Assembly (NCBI GenBank): GCA_021234155.1
Contig: JAJEKV010000014.1
Location: 19,545,513-19,609,512, forward strand
Origin: Isoetes taiwanensis
Lineage: Eukaryota > Streptophyta > Lycopodiopsida > Isoetales > Isoetaceae
DNA length: 64,000 nucleotides
Direction: 5' to 3'
Shown: positions 44,922 to 56,749 of the stretch, piece by piece
Layout: every line of letters starts with the position of its first letter
How positions within the stretch are numbered: position 1 is the first letter of the stretch
The notes under the pieces: model-generated
Database searches by the model: none
Told to the model about the DNA's origin: nothing
The model's input: the letters and a program-made list of their open reading frames with translations, nothing else
Program-made: the position numbers and the translations under genes

Positions 44922-44960
44922 TGAAATGAAATGTTTATAGATATACGTCTATAGACCACC
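44922..44960 (-). mobile_element. 39-bp LINE 3' tail at the arm breakpoint
   Basis: The minus strand reads GGTCTATAGACGTATATC...(TTTCA)n, the same end as the LINE at 43684. No LINE body is attached; its upstream neighbour is the truncated LTR of the right arm. Confidence 0.75.
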
Positions 44961-45417
44961 AATGACACCTTGCCATATGGCAGATGGGTCCCAATATTAT
45001 TCTTATTACAAATACATGACTAGCTATTTGTGACTAGACATAACTAACTAGGCATGTGTCACTCATGTAATTAGACATGTGTATGCACAACTTTAATGGC
45101 CCACATGTATAACTTTAGTGTCACACATGTATAACATGTTAAAATAACATGTTAGTGAGGTTGGCCTCTAGGTGGGTATATTATGTAACCTACGTAATAT
45201 ATCTAGCACCATTGGGTATTATATTGTTAGTATAATATGCTTAATGGTTTCCATGCACTACCATACTCAACGTATTGCCATGCAGCCTCCTCTTGTCAGC
45301 CCTCGACATGCAGGCTACTTAAGTGGCATGCATGTGTTGAGTCATGCAACATCTAACCTTGTACATGATGTGGGTGTATAATATACATATTCATAGCATA
45401 TATGCTGGAACGTCACA
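44959..45417 (-). repeat. LTR start of the chromodomain element, right copy
   Basis: Begins TGTGACGTTCC at 45417 next to the polypurine tract (45418-45428). Truncated at 44959. A 69-codon ORF in it is identical at protein level to that in the left arm (13717-13926), showing how close the inner ends of the arms are. It is not a gene. Confidence 0.9.
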
Positions 45418-46064
45418 TTCTCCCCATCTTGACATGATGTTGTCCTCAACAACGCGCTTCTCCCCTCCTTGAAATCCCATATCAACCTTACAACATATTT
45501 ACTTATGTACTTACTAGCTTATACAAGATCTAAGGCGATAACTTCCAATTAGAGCAACATTTATCAAGAGTTTAACAAAATTTGAGGCTAGTCAGATAAG
45601 GCTTATCACAATTATTAACAACAACAATCATTGCAATTTTAGGCAATGTTTACTTAAGTTAACATCCTAAACATTATCACATAATATTTAGACAAAAACA
45701 TATGTTTAGAGCCCTACTCTCTGTATGGTGCTCTCCTGCTCATCCCTTTCTTGTCAAGGTTGGCTTGCAGAGTCACACACCACGTTAATTTTTATACTAG
45801 TAGATTATGTGGTTTAACGGGACCACCCCCTTAACTAACCTACTTGAGCCGAACTACTAGCTCAAGACTAGGTATGCATGCATGCAATCCATCATGCAAT
45901 AAGGAACTTATAATGATCCCATCATCGCCCATGATGCGTCCTATAATGCTTACCCATTCATGATCCCTGTTCATGCCTACACATGGGACCGAGATGGCAT
46001 AAGATGGAGAAATCCGTGTCATGGCCACTGGCACAAATGTTCCTATCATGCATTCTAACTATAC

Positions 46065-46368
46065 TCATATGCAAGACACTCTCCCCATCTTAGCTCCAAT
46101 GCACATGTTAAAGCTAATGCATTCACTTGACGGGATCGTGTCAACTAAATCGATGATGGCTTGGCCGTCGAATTGCTCCGTAAATTGTGGATATTGTTTC
46201 TCTAGATCTTGCTTTAATATCCACGTTGCGTCTTCCATGGGTAAGTCTTTCCACTTGATCAAATACTGAAGGAATTTTGACCTTTTTATCAAGAATTAAC
46301 TCGGGAACAATCTCCAGTTTTTCCTTTGTCATCTCTAGTAAGGCTAGAGTCTCCAAATCTTCCTCCAA
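46065..46368 (-). pseudogene. chromodomain of the Ty3/gypsy fragment, right copy
   Basis: Two overlapping frames (46141-46368 and 46065-46292) carry VPELILDKK and FLQYLIKWKDLPMEDATWIL. A one-base change relative to the left arm splits the single left ORF. Confidence 0.85.
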
Positions 46369-47170
46369 GTTTGGAGTATGTTTCTTTAATAAGCATACAT
46401 GGAAGACCTTGTGAACCCTAGATGAGTGGATAAATCAAGCTTATAGGATTGGCTCCCCATCTGCTTTATAATCTTGAAGGATCACGTCCAGCTTGGAGCA
46501 ACTCCTCTTTTATACTTCTACCTAGACCAAATTTATACTAGAGGGGTTCTTACCCCATTATCTTCGGTGGAGTTTAACCATGGTTAGACTAGGCAGCTCA
46601 GAGGAGTTCGACACATCAGATTCGTGGGGTAGATGGAGAAAACTAGAGCTTGTACGACATGCATTGGAATAAAGGGCAAGACAGACTTGAAAACAAAATT
46701 GGTGAACATTTTTGACCTTTCATTCGAATTCACTATTTTGTTGCAAATTTGTTCTGAATGATCAGTTGGATGCATGAAACCATGTCCATATTCCAAGAAC
46801 AAGAGGTATTTATTAGAAAAATTCTTGCTTTTGGACTAGATGTTCGATCTTGCACCTATGTTTGTGTTGGCAGCATATGGAAATGAATCTAACAGAAATG
46901 TACATGTTCTTAAGCATGTTAAGCATTTATTTATTATTTGGATCTGTTTCTGAGCAGGGATGCAAGCTTCTATATGTGAGCAATTCTATGCAACAATTGT
47001 ATGGCCAAAGATACCATGGGAGCAGTCCAAATTCTTGAGAAGGTGTGAATGCTCCTCACTGCTCTGCACGTTTTTGAATCTAAGATATGATTGGGGGATT
47101 GTAGCTTTTGATGCAATGCTAGAATGTTCACTTTCAAAAAATTGAATATATAAACTACTAATTTCGTTCA
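46369..47170. other. right arm, integrase end and unassigned DNA
   Basis: About 46370-46550 is the degraded integrase C-terminus of the chromodomain fragment (minus strand). The rest, up to the LINE, has short ORFs on both strands without family signature; the same sequence is in the left arm at about 11910-12530. Confidence 0.5.
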
Positions 47171-48020
47171 CTTCCAATCTTTCGTAATATTCTAGTTGCC
47201 TTCAAGGATATCTCTAGTATTGAGCAAACAAATGTTCTATTCTATGGGCCTTGGATGGGATATTGATTCTCGTGCTGAAGAATTTGTTTTCCCGGTGGTG
47301 GTAACAGGTGAGACAGTTAAGCTTCTAGGTCTACCACTATCTCTCTCGGATAGTATGAAAGGCTTGTGGTCTCCAACATTGGATAGGCTCAAGAAAAAAA
47401 TGGGGTTGTAGTCTGCTAAAGGTTTAGCAGTCTCAGGCAGAGTCACTGCTGCTAATGTTGTCTTTGCATCCTCCCATATTTATTTCTCATCAATGATGGT
47501 GGCTCAAAAGAGTATATACAATCACAGATACATATCATTATTAGGAAGTTCATTTGGGGTGGTATCGCTAAAATAGCATGGTCAGAACTATGTAGAGATA
47601 AGAGAGATGGAGGACTAGGTTGTAAAGACCCTTTTATATAGGCATAAGCACTTGCAACCAAATTTGTTTGGCGTGTACTTCAAGAAGACTCATCCCCATC
47701 CATGGTATTTGTTAGACACTGGCTCAATTAATGTAAGATCACAGGCAAGCCATCTCTTCCTAGAGACGAGCTGGAGGCCTTCTTTTATGATTTTAAAGTG
47801 GCTCCAGGTACTTCACCTATAATGAGAAGAATATTCCAGGCTTGGAAGGAGGTAATATCCGTATGCTTCGCATCCAATGTTCCTAACGAGGCTAGGAATT
47901 TCAGTATCTTCTGGAATACTAAGGTTGGAATAAGGAAGGTCTTCCTTTGGCCTTGGTCCATCCCGTATATTTGTGAAGGGGAAAGAACAGAGAGTGCAAT
48001 GTCTACAACATTTATGGGAG

Positions 48021-48856
48021 AATGGCAGATGATAGGGTATCTCGATTTTTATAAACATGACCTGGACACAAGCTTTGACTACAAGGAGGCAGAAAAATAT
48101 CTCGGGCAACTTGATATTCAGACCTTATGAGGATTATTATTGGAAATCCAAGAGGCCAAATACATTATTTCCCAAGCTTGAGGAATTCCATGTTAAAGAG
48201 ATATAGTGGGCATACGAGTACTGCAAGAGCACTTATTAGATGATCAATTTATTCTGATTGCTTGGGATGAATCACATGAATATGACAGATGGTCAGTTTG
48301 AGTTCTACAGAGAATGTTACTACTACCACAGGGGAAAGGCAGACCTATATATGCAAAATTGCTGCTCTTGATGGCTACTTCCTGTGTTACAGACCTGCTA
48401 GAGGCATTGGATTGGGGAAACCACACAAACTTCGTCCTTCAGTTATCCTTCACTGACCATGTCTCGTACCTTAATACATACAAGTACTGACATATCATCT
48501 TTCCTTTGTATCTGTTTTCCGTATACAGGTTTTGGCTCACATGTATCTCTAAAGTTCTTGATGAACAACTCGGAATGGAGAATTTCAGTTACATTTTAGT
48601 TGAAGACATCTCAGGAACTAGCTTACGCTAGTCCTAAATTTTCAGTGGTGAAAATATTCGAGACAATCACTAGTTCTTTTTTTCTGATATGATGTTCAAA
48701 TTTATTGTTATCTCCTTTGTCATCACAGCTTTTAAAGGACTTGGTATTTTGAATCCTTCATGCATCACTTGCTTGTCCGTGGACGTAAAAATTCTTATCT
48801 TATATACTTTTTATTCTATAATTAATGGAAAAAAATATCTCTTTCTCTCTTTCTCT

Positions 48857-48896
<40 letters not shown>

Positions 48897-48901
48897 AGAT
48901 G
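48021..48901 (+). pseudogene. polyadenylated retrocopy inside the outer LINE, right copy
   Basis: Target duplication AATGGCAGATG at 48021-48031 and 48891-48901. The insert (48032-48890) ends in about 33 A. If the insert and one duplicate are ignored, the LINE frame runs straight through (GEWQM then GLLTIYRALCGAK), which proves an insertion into LINE coding DNA. The coding part is more damaged than in the left arm and the AATAAA is lost. Parent gene not recognised. Confidence 0.85.
48779..48798 (+). mobile_element. possible 20-bp LINE tail, right arm only
   Basis: GTGGACGTAAAAATTCTTAT interrupts sequence that is continuous in the left arm (about 10297-10315, minus). It resembles the GTGGACGTTAAAA end of the LINE family. 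Very short, so chance is possible. Confidence 0.35.
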
Positions 48902-49699
48902 GGACTCCTGACTATTTATCGTGCCTTGTGTGGTGCCAAAACTCTACTAATAGTAGAGATGAGGCCGGGAGTAACAACAACCATTGCTAAGATTCTCCTA
49001 TCGAATTCATGGAAATCTATTTGCTCTAAGAAACTTCAATTCTTTAGGTGGACCACGCTTCAAGGGGGTCTCAGTACTAAAGAAGTGTTACTTCGTAAAG
49101 GGATTGTGACTGATGATATGTGCCCTCTGGGATGCCACTCACGTGAATCTCTCAGGCATCTCCTTTTTCCCTTTTCCGATCCTAGGGATCGAACTTGTTC
49201 ATCTTGCCTGGCCATAACTGCTTATCAGAGCTGGTAGGTGCGTCATTATTGCCTCCATGGTTAATGTGGAATTTTGGGTGATATGGAGACACCAATGTGA
49301 CGTGGCATTAGGGGGGACATATGACTTCAGTGACTAAGTTAAAGAACATATTCAACATGGAAGTGGCTCTAATGGCCTTGTTCCATCATAGAAAGATGGG
49401 GATGGCTTGGACAGAGTTGGAAACTAGCAGGGATTTTATAGCTACTTCAGATGTCAGTGGTTATATGATGATGGTCCACTTCCCACAGATAATGAGGACT
49501 GTACTCTTGGTAACTAAGTATCTTCGGTTCTTTAGCTTGTGATGTGTGGAACTGAGCTATGCCCACCCTATAGTACCTACCTCTGTGAAGAAAATGATGA
49601 TTTTTAGTATCTACGTATGGGGAAGAAGAGGTATTTCCAGTAGTACACACACCTAAGACTCAATGGGCAAGCAACATATGATGTAACTTTTTATCTGTC

Positions 49700-50179
49700 T
49701 GATACAAAGAAGGAATCTCACAGGTTAAGAAACTAATCAAAAGAAAAATATACGCTTCAATCTTTAGAAGGATTTAACCACCCAACCGGGCTCAAGCTTT
49801 TCAACAGGAAATCGTTATCCTGCTTCGCAAACCGCAATCAGAAAACTAAACACTAGAGACAAACTCGTCCAGCACAGATCTTAGCAAGGCATAAGGTTTC
49901 TTTAAGCGCTCAACCAAGACTTCCGAGTTAGAACAAAGAAAAACAGTTGTATTTAAAGGCAGGAATGTTCTATTTCCGGATTTCCCTTTTCTGAACCCCA
50001 AATATCTTTCAAAAAGGCAAGAGATCCTGAATAACTAAGTTTCGGCTAAAAATATCTGGGATTCAATCATTGGTATGGCCGGATCGGCCCTTTTTCCTTG
50101 GTTCCGGGAGTTTTCCAGAACTCTGATACGTTTTAGGCAGATTCGGCTGAAGGGCTCGCGACCCGTTATCAGCCATGCC
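49700..50179 (-). repeat. left LTR of the chromovirus, first part
   Basis: Aligns with 60630-61107. The second part resumes at about 55597 after the LINE. Confidence 0.95.
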
Positions 50180-50425
50180 CTTGAGGCAGCCAGAGACCCC
50201 TTAAACTTTGGCACCCCCAAAACCCCCAAACCCCCAAAAGGTGCTCTGCCTGCCTTTCTGAGTCCCCAAATTGGATTCTAAGCACCCTTGAGGCAGCCAG
50301 AGACCCCTCAGACTTTGGCACCCCCAAAACCCCCAAACCCCCAAAAGGTGCTCTGCCCGCCTTTCTGAGTCCCCAAATTGAATTCTAAGCACCCTTGAGG
50401 CAGCCAGAGACCCCTCAAACTTTGG
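50178..50425 (+). repeat. 107-bp tandem monomers at the LINE 5' end
   Basis: TTGAGGCAGCCAGAGACCCC starts at 50181, 50288 and 50395, giving 2.3 units. Each unit includes a C-rich run (ACCCCCAAAACCCCC). Tandem 5' monomers often act as LINE promoters; here that is inference. Confidence 0.9.
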
Positions 50426-50699
50426 AAGTCATGGCCACAGAAGATGGGCCGGCCTGGGAAACCCAAGGCGAGGGGCCGCCGCATAAACGGTCCCGATCAG
50501 CCATCATGGACAGGGGAGAGTCATCCTCCATGAAGAAGGAGGCTCGGGCTAAGGCTAAGGCCCCCAAATGGTGAGGCCAGCCCGGCGGAAGGGATTGATT
50601 GCTCGCACCACATAGGAACTCCCCGGCCTCGGCAGAGAATTGGAGCCACGCCAAAGCGGGAGTGGAGGCTAACAAAGGCTCGTATTGAGGCTAACAAAG

Positions 50700-51800
50700 G
50701 TTCCCCGGGTGGCATGGCGGTGGAGATGGAGTCCTCGGCATCCCATGTGCTCAAAAAGGCAAATCGGGTCGAGAAGAACCGCATCCGCGTGGCTGGAGAC
50801 CCGCGACGCACGATGTGGAAGATGGCCTTGGCCTTGCACACCGGCGGCAACAATGCCCGCGCAGAGGTTGTCGACATGCGGGCCCGCCTGAGACTCGTGG
50901 TTCATCACTCTGACACCATGACACAGAGAGGGAGGCGCCAATCATGAGTGAGACGTCACGGTGTCTCGGCCCCGATCGCCAGGTGGAGGCGCAGCCACCA
51001 CCATGGCACGGGGCCGCAGGCTGCTCTTGCACGGCCGCACCGCCTTCGGATCTTGAGTAAGATCGGAACAGCAAGCCCGGCCCTCGACGCCCGTGTGCTG
51101 GGGCTCGAGCACGCTCTCGCTACTCAGAGCCTAGAGCTCCAGGGGTTGCGTGCAACCATCCACAGACAGAGCCAGGGTCTCCCTACCGAGGTTCATAGTC
51201 ACCGCAGCGGTGCGGCGCAGGAGATGGCCAAGCGGCGGCGGCCGGCCACCGCAAGAGCTGTGCTCCCCGACTTCACCCGGGGCCGGAAGCGGCTCGAGCC
51301 GCTACCCGCCACGGCCTCCCACCGCCGGCAGCCACGCCCCCGCCGCCTGCCCGCCCTCCAGCCACTCCACGCCATCCCAGCCACACTCCAGCCACTCCAC
51401 ACCATCCCAGCCACCACCACCACCCCCCCAGCACAGGACCCGGCCCTCGCCCACCTTTGACCCAGCCGCAGCGGAGAACTCCGGGAGGCGCAGGCGGAGA
51501 GGCCACAATCGGTAGTTCGAGACATGCGAGAGCGGCGGGGGAAGAGTCTCGCCCACAATATCCAGAACACACATTCTCGATCGGATGACATTCCGGGGCG
51601 ATTCACATTTCTCGAGCAGCGGCATGGGGCTCGGCCCCGGATCGTGACCACATTGTCATATTCCGCGGTTGCGGATGCAGTGCGTGATGCCATATTGCGC
51701 CCGGGCGGATCTTTGAAGGGGACATCCACATGTCGTGGACCCGGGACCTCACACCCGTGCAGCGGAGGCAGCGCAGACAGGGGGTGGTGAGTGGAAGGCA
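50700..51800 (+). pseudogene. LINE ORF1-like region
   Basis: Overlapping open frames on both strands reflect high GC rather than genes. The plus frames (50714-50947, 50948-51460) are basic and Pro/Ala-rich. No zinc knuckle or RRM was recognised, so the ORF1 label rests only on position before the endonuclease. Confidence 0.35.
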
Positions 51801-52089
51801 TTAGCCACTAGGGGGTGCAAAGGATTGGTTCGGCGGGATGCACATTTTCCAACAGCACGCTGCTACCTGCTGCGGACCCCGCCAGCTAGCCCCAACGCGG
51901 TGCACGGCCACTGTACAGCTTCTCCTACCACGGCCCCCTTCTCCTGCTCCTACTCCCCTGCTCCCTCCACGGCCCACGCCCTCTGATGTCTTTGCCTCCG
52001 CTCCATCTACTTCTCCCTTTCGGCCTCTGCTTCCCGTCCTCCCCCCTGCGACTCGAGTTTGCATACCATCCTGTGACAAATAGGAATTG

Positions 52090-52990
52090 TGTCTCGGGTG
52101 GTCTCATGGAATTGTCGAGGCTTCCCTTGGCGAGGGGGGCCGGTCTGAACTTCCGTGGCGTAGATATGGATCTCATCTTTCTCATGGAGACATGGGAGCA
52201 TCTTTGGGCACAAAGCTACCCGATCTGCCGGGTTACCAACATTTCTCGGTCTTCAATACATGCATGGGACGGAGGGGTCATGGTGGAGTGGCTTGCTACT
52301 ACCCGGACAACCTTGGCACATTCGGTTACCCTCCGTAAAATGACGACCTGACACAACCGGTACTTGTGGGTTCGTGTGCATAATACCGGGGGCAACCCTC
52401 TTTTTCGGCCTCTGTTATTTCCCTCACGCAGACAAAGACCTTCTATCGCAGCCACCCCGATGCGGATAGGATGGACCCTTATGTCGATCTATATGATGAC
52501 ATACAAAGCGGCACCAGCCAGGTTGGGTAGGGTCATCCTTCTTGGAGATTTCAATGCACCGGACGAGAGTAGAGCAGCCCATGCGACTTGACCCCTCGGC
52601 CGACGATGTCCTGCGGCCTCGCCCTTGAAGCAACCCGCCCGCGAGGGTCGGATGACGCCAGGTCACTTTCGCTTTGTGACGATTGCTCCCGCTATGTGGC
52701 ATTTTTGACTTGATAATTTGCAATGGCCTTTCCACGGTGGCCCGATTCTCGCAAGTGCACATGCGAGGCATGGACAATCGGGGGAGGGTCTAGTGTGGTG
52801 GACTATGTGCTCAGTAGTTGCGCCAAGATATGCATCTCATCGGTGCTTTTGGTGGGCACAGACGGTCGGGATGAGGAGGTCGACTCGAATCACCTCCCAC
52901 TTTATTTGGACCTGGTTTGGCAAGCGCGGGAGAACCCCCACTATGCCAGCCCCTCGCCCGACCTCGGTTGAGGCTAGATTATGAGCGGCG
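52090..52990 (+). pseudogene. LINE endonuclease domain (EEP type), frame-shifted
   Basis: In successive frames: SWNCRGFPW (N-terminal Asn motif), FLMETWEH (catalytic Glu), GRRGHGGVACYYPDN, VILLGDFNAPDES (the GDFN motif, ~52535) and SNHLPLYL (terminal His motif). The motifs are in the right order and spacing but in different frames. It would nick target DNA for target-primed reverse transcription; non-functional here. Confidence 0.85.
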
Positions 52991-53559
52991 GAGGACTACG
53001 CCGAGATGCTCATGGGCGCCCTCCCGGTAATTCAGACCTCCACACTAGAGCAGCGGCCAGACCAGGGCCGGCTATTAGCTATGCACGGGATGGGGCCTTT
53101 GGAGGCCCTCCCCCGCCGCCGCTCGAGTCAAGAATATTCCCGCGTAACGATGGTTTGATGCGGAGTGTAAAGAACGCAGCGGCAGCTCCGGCACATACGG
53201 ATCCGTGCCCTTGCAGGCCACCACCGCGATCGCGCCCATCCCGGAAGGACACAAAGGCGCGGTACCTTGCCGTGCATCGTGGGGGATGTTCGCCCGCTTT
53301 GGACACTCATCCTCGAACCTTTTGGCGCAGAGTGCTTGAAGGCCAACCCGACCCTCTGAGGGACATCACACCCGGCGTGGGGAACGGTTGCTGCGGCAGC
53401 TCTATGACCCGGCCAGGACGCGTGACGCCCATACCCCCCCAGGATGGCCCCCATTGGTTCTCGTGGGCGAGGATGTTGAGGAGGGCCTGCAACGGTGGCT
53501 AATGGGAAGGCAACACCCTCGATGGTATGCGGTAGAAGTTACTTAAATGGGCGGGGGCA

Positions 53560-54450
53560 ACCGCTTGTGCTTGGGTCCTCACTACCCTGTTCAACGAGCA
53601 TTGCGGGAAGGTCTCCCAGACAATGGACCACAAGCATGGTTGTTCCCATTCACAAAGGCGGGCGACCCACCTTTGTCCGACCAATTACCGGACGATCATG
53701 GTCGGTTCAATATTTGCCAAAGCGTTGGTGGCATTCTCGGCAGCAGATTGACCCGGCAGGAGGCAACAGATGTCGAGCCCTCACACAGGCGGGCTTTAGA
53801 CCCCGCCACTCAACGATTGACCATATCTTTACACTGGGGCACTCATTGAAGACGGCCTAATCATCGGCGGGACTTGTATTCTGCTTTGTGGACTTCGAAG
53901 GCTTTTGATCACGGTTCCCGGAAAAGCCATCCAAAAGCCGTGGGCTAAATCTGCGTCAACCGGGGCTCCGTTGCACGCGAATGCCATATCTGATTGTATG
54001 AGAGTTGTTTTGGCGGGGATGCGGCCCGGCCAGACCAAGCATTCACCAATAGTATCGGGTCCCGGGGGGTTGCCCCCTCTCGCCTAACACTTTTTGGCCT
54101 CTACATTGATCGCTTAGAGCCCGGCTTCTCGAGCATGGGGGATGGCATCGACTTTTGCACCAGGTCATCCGCCACTCATCTATCGCGGACGATGTTGGCC
54201 TGCTGGCCCACACCCCGAAGCTATGCAGTCTCACCGGATGCCCTAGACACATTTTGTCGCTACGACATGCGGCGTCAATCCGCCAAGACCGGGGTGGTTC
54301 TCATATCCTCTTCACGCCACCCCATGCCTCCCCGCACTCACATATCGGGGGCACTGTGGGCGCCACACCCACCTACAAGTACCTAGGGGTGGAGTTCCCC
54401 TCCTCACTCTGGCTGGAGGCGCTCTATCCGCTATGGGTGACAAAGCAGGC
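53560..54450 (+). pseudogene. LINE reverse transcriptase domain, frame-shifted
   Basis: Motifs across frames: VVPIHKGG (~53640), QAGFRPRHSTIDHIF (~53795), CFVDFEGF (motif A, ~53885), LTLFGLYIDRLEPGF (~54095), IADDVGLLAHTP (the catalytic ADD box, ~54185) and YKYLGVEF (~54378). At least three frame changes are needed to join them. Confidence 0.85.
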
Positions 54451-55596
54451 CGGAAAGCGCTTTATGCCATGCGTAACAACAACAATCACCGTGGCAGAGC
54501 TCTATGATTGGGGCCATCGGTCACATCCGTTCGGGCAATGGTCGAGCCCGGTCCTTCAGACGGGTCGAGGTTTGGGGCCCTGGCCGCTTTTGGCGACACG
54601 GAATGACTTGGAGCAGTGCGTAAGGCATTTTGGCACGGGCACTTGGGGTGAAACCTTCATCCCTATCGATTCTCACTGCGAAATCGGATTCTTGCCGCCA
54701 GCCGAAAGCCCTTGATAGACACATCGCCTATTTTCGAAAGTGGTTACTATGGGTGATGCTCGGCTCCCTTTTGACTGGGCTTACATCGCGGGCCATGGGT
54801 CCGCGAGCTTTAGGGCTGTTGGAGGGGTAAGAGAGATCGATGGTTCGCCCGGATGGAACGCGGGAGCACGTGATGCGTCTGGTGGGCACAGTGGCCCGAT
54901 CGTGGCGACCCTGCGGGAGTACCTGGATGCTTGTTTCCTTGGCAAGCTCACGGGACCCCGCGCTCTAGAAACAGGTCAAAATGGCCCATTACAAGGAGCA
55001 CATCAACCCGTGTGTTAGCCGGGGCCCACAAATCTACCTGCGTTCCCCAGTGCCCCGAAAAGTGCGGACTCATTGCCTCCATTCGCCGCACGGTGCCCAC
55101 CATCTTTGCATCGAGACGGGCGGTGGATTGGGAGCCCCCCCAGACGTGCTCTGTCGCTCTTTGCCAAACGGGGTGCCATTGAGGATGAGTCTCACACTTT
55201 CCGAGTTGCCCAAATTGGTCGGTCGATCCGGGCGCACGCCCCTTAGTACGGCCCGGACTTGCCCTTGCATTTGCTTTGATGAACACACCGCCGTCGACGC
55301 GTGCCACGGGGTCGTTACATTCGAGAGGTAATCGGACTCGCGAGGTCACCTTTGCCCCGCCGGCTGCCCGCTAATTAGGCACTACGGGTGTGGTGCATGA
55401 TCAGATATATTTGGGTGTTTCGCATTTTATATGTTAGGGCGGTTTTGTCGGCAGGGTTGATTGTTTGCCACGGTTTTTCCTCGAAAACCCTTCGGCTGGG
55501 TTTTTAACCCGGCGTAATCCGCTTGCTGCGTTTTTGTATTGGGTCCCATAGACCGATTGGTCTCCGTGGACGATAAAAGTACCTTCCTTCCTTCCT

Positions 55597-55779
55597 TCCT
55601 TATAATATCTTAAATTTAAACCAATGGTCCCATCTTTGAAATACTAATCTAACTATCTAGACCCAAATGTAAAATAAAGAATATAAACTACCCTTAACCA
55701 TGAGTTACTAGCCTTTGAAATGATAACTTCCATTGCGTTGTGCCTTAGCCTTCCCCCAAGCCGGCATGAAGCCGTAACA
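55597..55779 (-). repeat. left LTR of the chromovirus, second part
   Basis: Aligns with 61108-61291. Together with 49700-50179 it makes about 662 bp. Confidence 0.95.
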
Positions 55780-56111
55780 ATCCTTCCCTTCCGAGGTTAA
55801 AAGTCCACGTTAACCTCGAGGACAAATTGTTTATCCTAGTTCTTTTAAGGATATTCAACTCTATAGCCCCAGTTCCTTTAGAGATTATAGATTTTTCATT
55901 TTAGTTCAGTTAGAAATGGCCTCAATTCCATTAGAGGGCTTTCGTCCCCTTCCAGTTAGGGATGGCCTCAATTCCGTTAGAGGACTTAATATCTTTACAG
56001 TCGTTAGTAAAGAATTTAGTAATTTTATTATCTAGATATTTTTATCAATAAAGCAATTGCAATAGTATAGAATTCCAAATATAAAGTTTGAAAGTCTTTG
56101 AACTTTGCCCA

Positions 56112-56708
56112 TTATTCTTGCAAAGTTCTTCCGTATTCATCCACCAAGTAGCCGTATTCTTTTAATTGAATCTTAAAATACCATACCACATCAGTGGACG
56201 GATGAAATTTAAATTTCACGAGATACCTTCGATAAAAGAAACTTCTAGTCTCCTTATCTTGGTGTGTCAATATTTTCTCCAGTTCCAGCACTTCTTCGTC
56301 ACCCTTGATATTGGGAGGTTCTGATTGTTCCATTCTTTGCAAAATCTTAGGATAAATTTCACTTCCCTTATAGGGTTTCAGTATTCCCACATTAAAAACT
56401 GGGTGCAAGTTAGTCCATTTCCCATATAAATGTAAACGATAAGCATTCTCACCGACTTTGTCGTCAATCTGGAATGGACCATAATACCTAGGTGCTAGTT
56501 TTACATATCGGTTACCCATCTTCCGCAGACACTTTTTGGGAAGATGAATCCAAACCCATTGATCTTTTTTGTAAACAACCTTTTTTCGTTTCTTCGCAAG
56601 CTTGGAAACCATCAATTCCTGGCTTTTCTGGATTCGTGCCTTTACCTCCCGTAAGATATCTGCTAGTGGCTTCATTGGAAGCATGTGCTTCTTCCCCAAG
56701 TTTTGCAA
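56112..56708 (-). CDS. chromovirus integrase C-terminus and chromodomain
   Basis: 198 codons. The GPY/F module (RYYGPFQIDDKVGENAYRL, LHPVFNVGILKPY) at about 70-110 is followed by a chromodomain at ~140-190 (EEVLELEKIL, YLVKFKFHPSTDVVWYF). This C-terminal reader is the diagnostic feature of chromoviruses and is thought to guide integration to marked chromatin. It is separated from the integrase core by an in-frame stop and a frame change near 56705-56745. Confidence 0.85.
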   Translation of the reverse strand: MQNLGKKHMLPMKPLADILREVKARIQKSQELMVSKLAKKRKKVVYKKDQWVWIHLPKKCLRKMGNRYVKLAPRYYGPFQIDDKVGENAYRLHLYGKWTNLHPVFNVGILKPYKGSEIYPKILQRMEQSEPPNIKGDEEVLELEKILTHQDKETRSFFYRRYLVKFKFHPSTDVVWYFKIQLKEYGYLVDEYGRTLQE

Positions 56709-56749
56709 AGCCTTTCTGCAACATAAGCCCTCAACATATCTTCAATAAC

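Larger units (their letters stand above)
47171..49694 (+). mobile_element. outer LINE, right-arm copy (5' part)
   Basis: Plus strand: VKLLGLPLSLSDSMKGLWSP (RT thumb, ~47320), KFIWGG and GGLGCKDPF (~47545-47630), the connection ORF (47798-48130), then after the retrocopy the zinc-binding end CPLGCHSRESLRHLLFP (~49120). The 3' UTR runs to 49694 and, past the chromovirus, to the poly(A) at about 61357-61369. Endonuclease and most of RT are missing. Confidence 0.8.
44959..49699 (-). repeat. right arm of the long inverted repeat, inner part
   Basis: Reverse complement of the left arm from 14139 outward to about 8710. It continues at 61297 after the chromovirus insertion. Confidence 0.95.
50180..55596 (+). 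mobile_element. GC-rich LINE inserted in the chromovirus LTR
   Basis: About 5.4 kb, near full length: 5' monomers, an ORF1-like GC- and Pro-rich region (50700-51800), endonuclease, RT, a degraded C-terminal zinc region, and a 3' end with GGTCTCCGTGGACGATAAAA and (CCTTC)n. All ORFs are broken. The LTR halves rejoin across it at ...GCC/CTTATAATATC; the target duplication is obscured by the CTTC tail. It is markedly GC- and CpG-richer than all its surroundings. Confidence 0.85.

Noticed and set aside
50415-50941. Several minus-strand ORFs in the GC-rich LINE (also around 51199-51801)
   Set aside because: High GC gives long open frames on all strands; the endonuclease and RT motifs fix the coding strand as plus.
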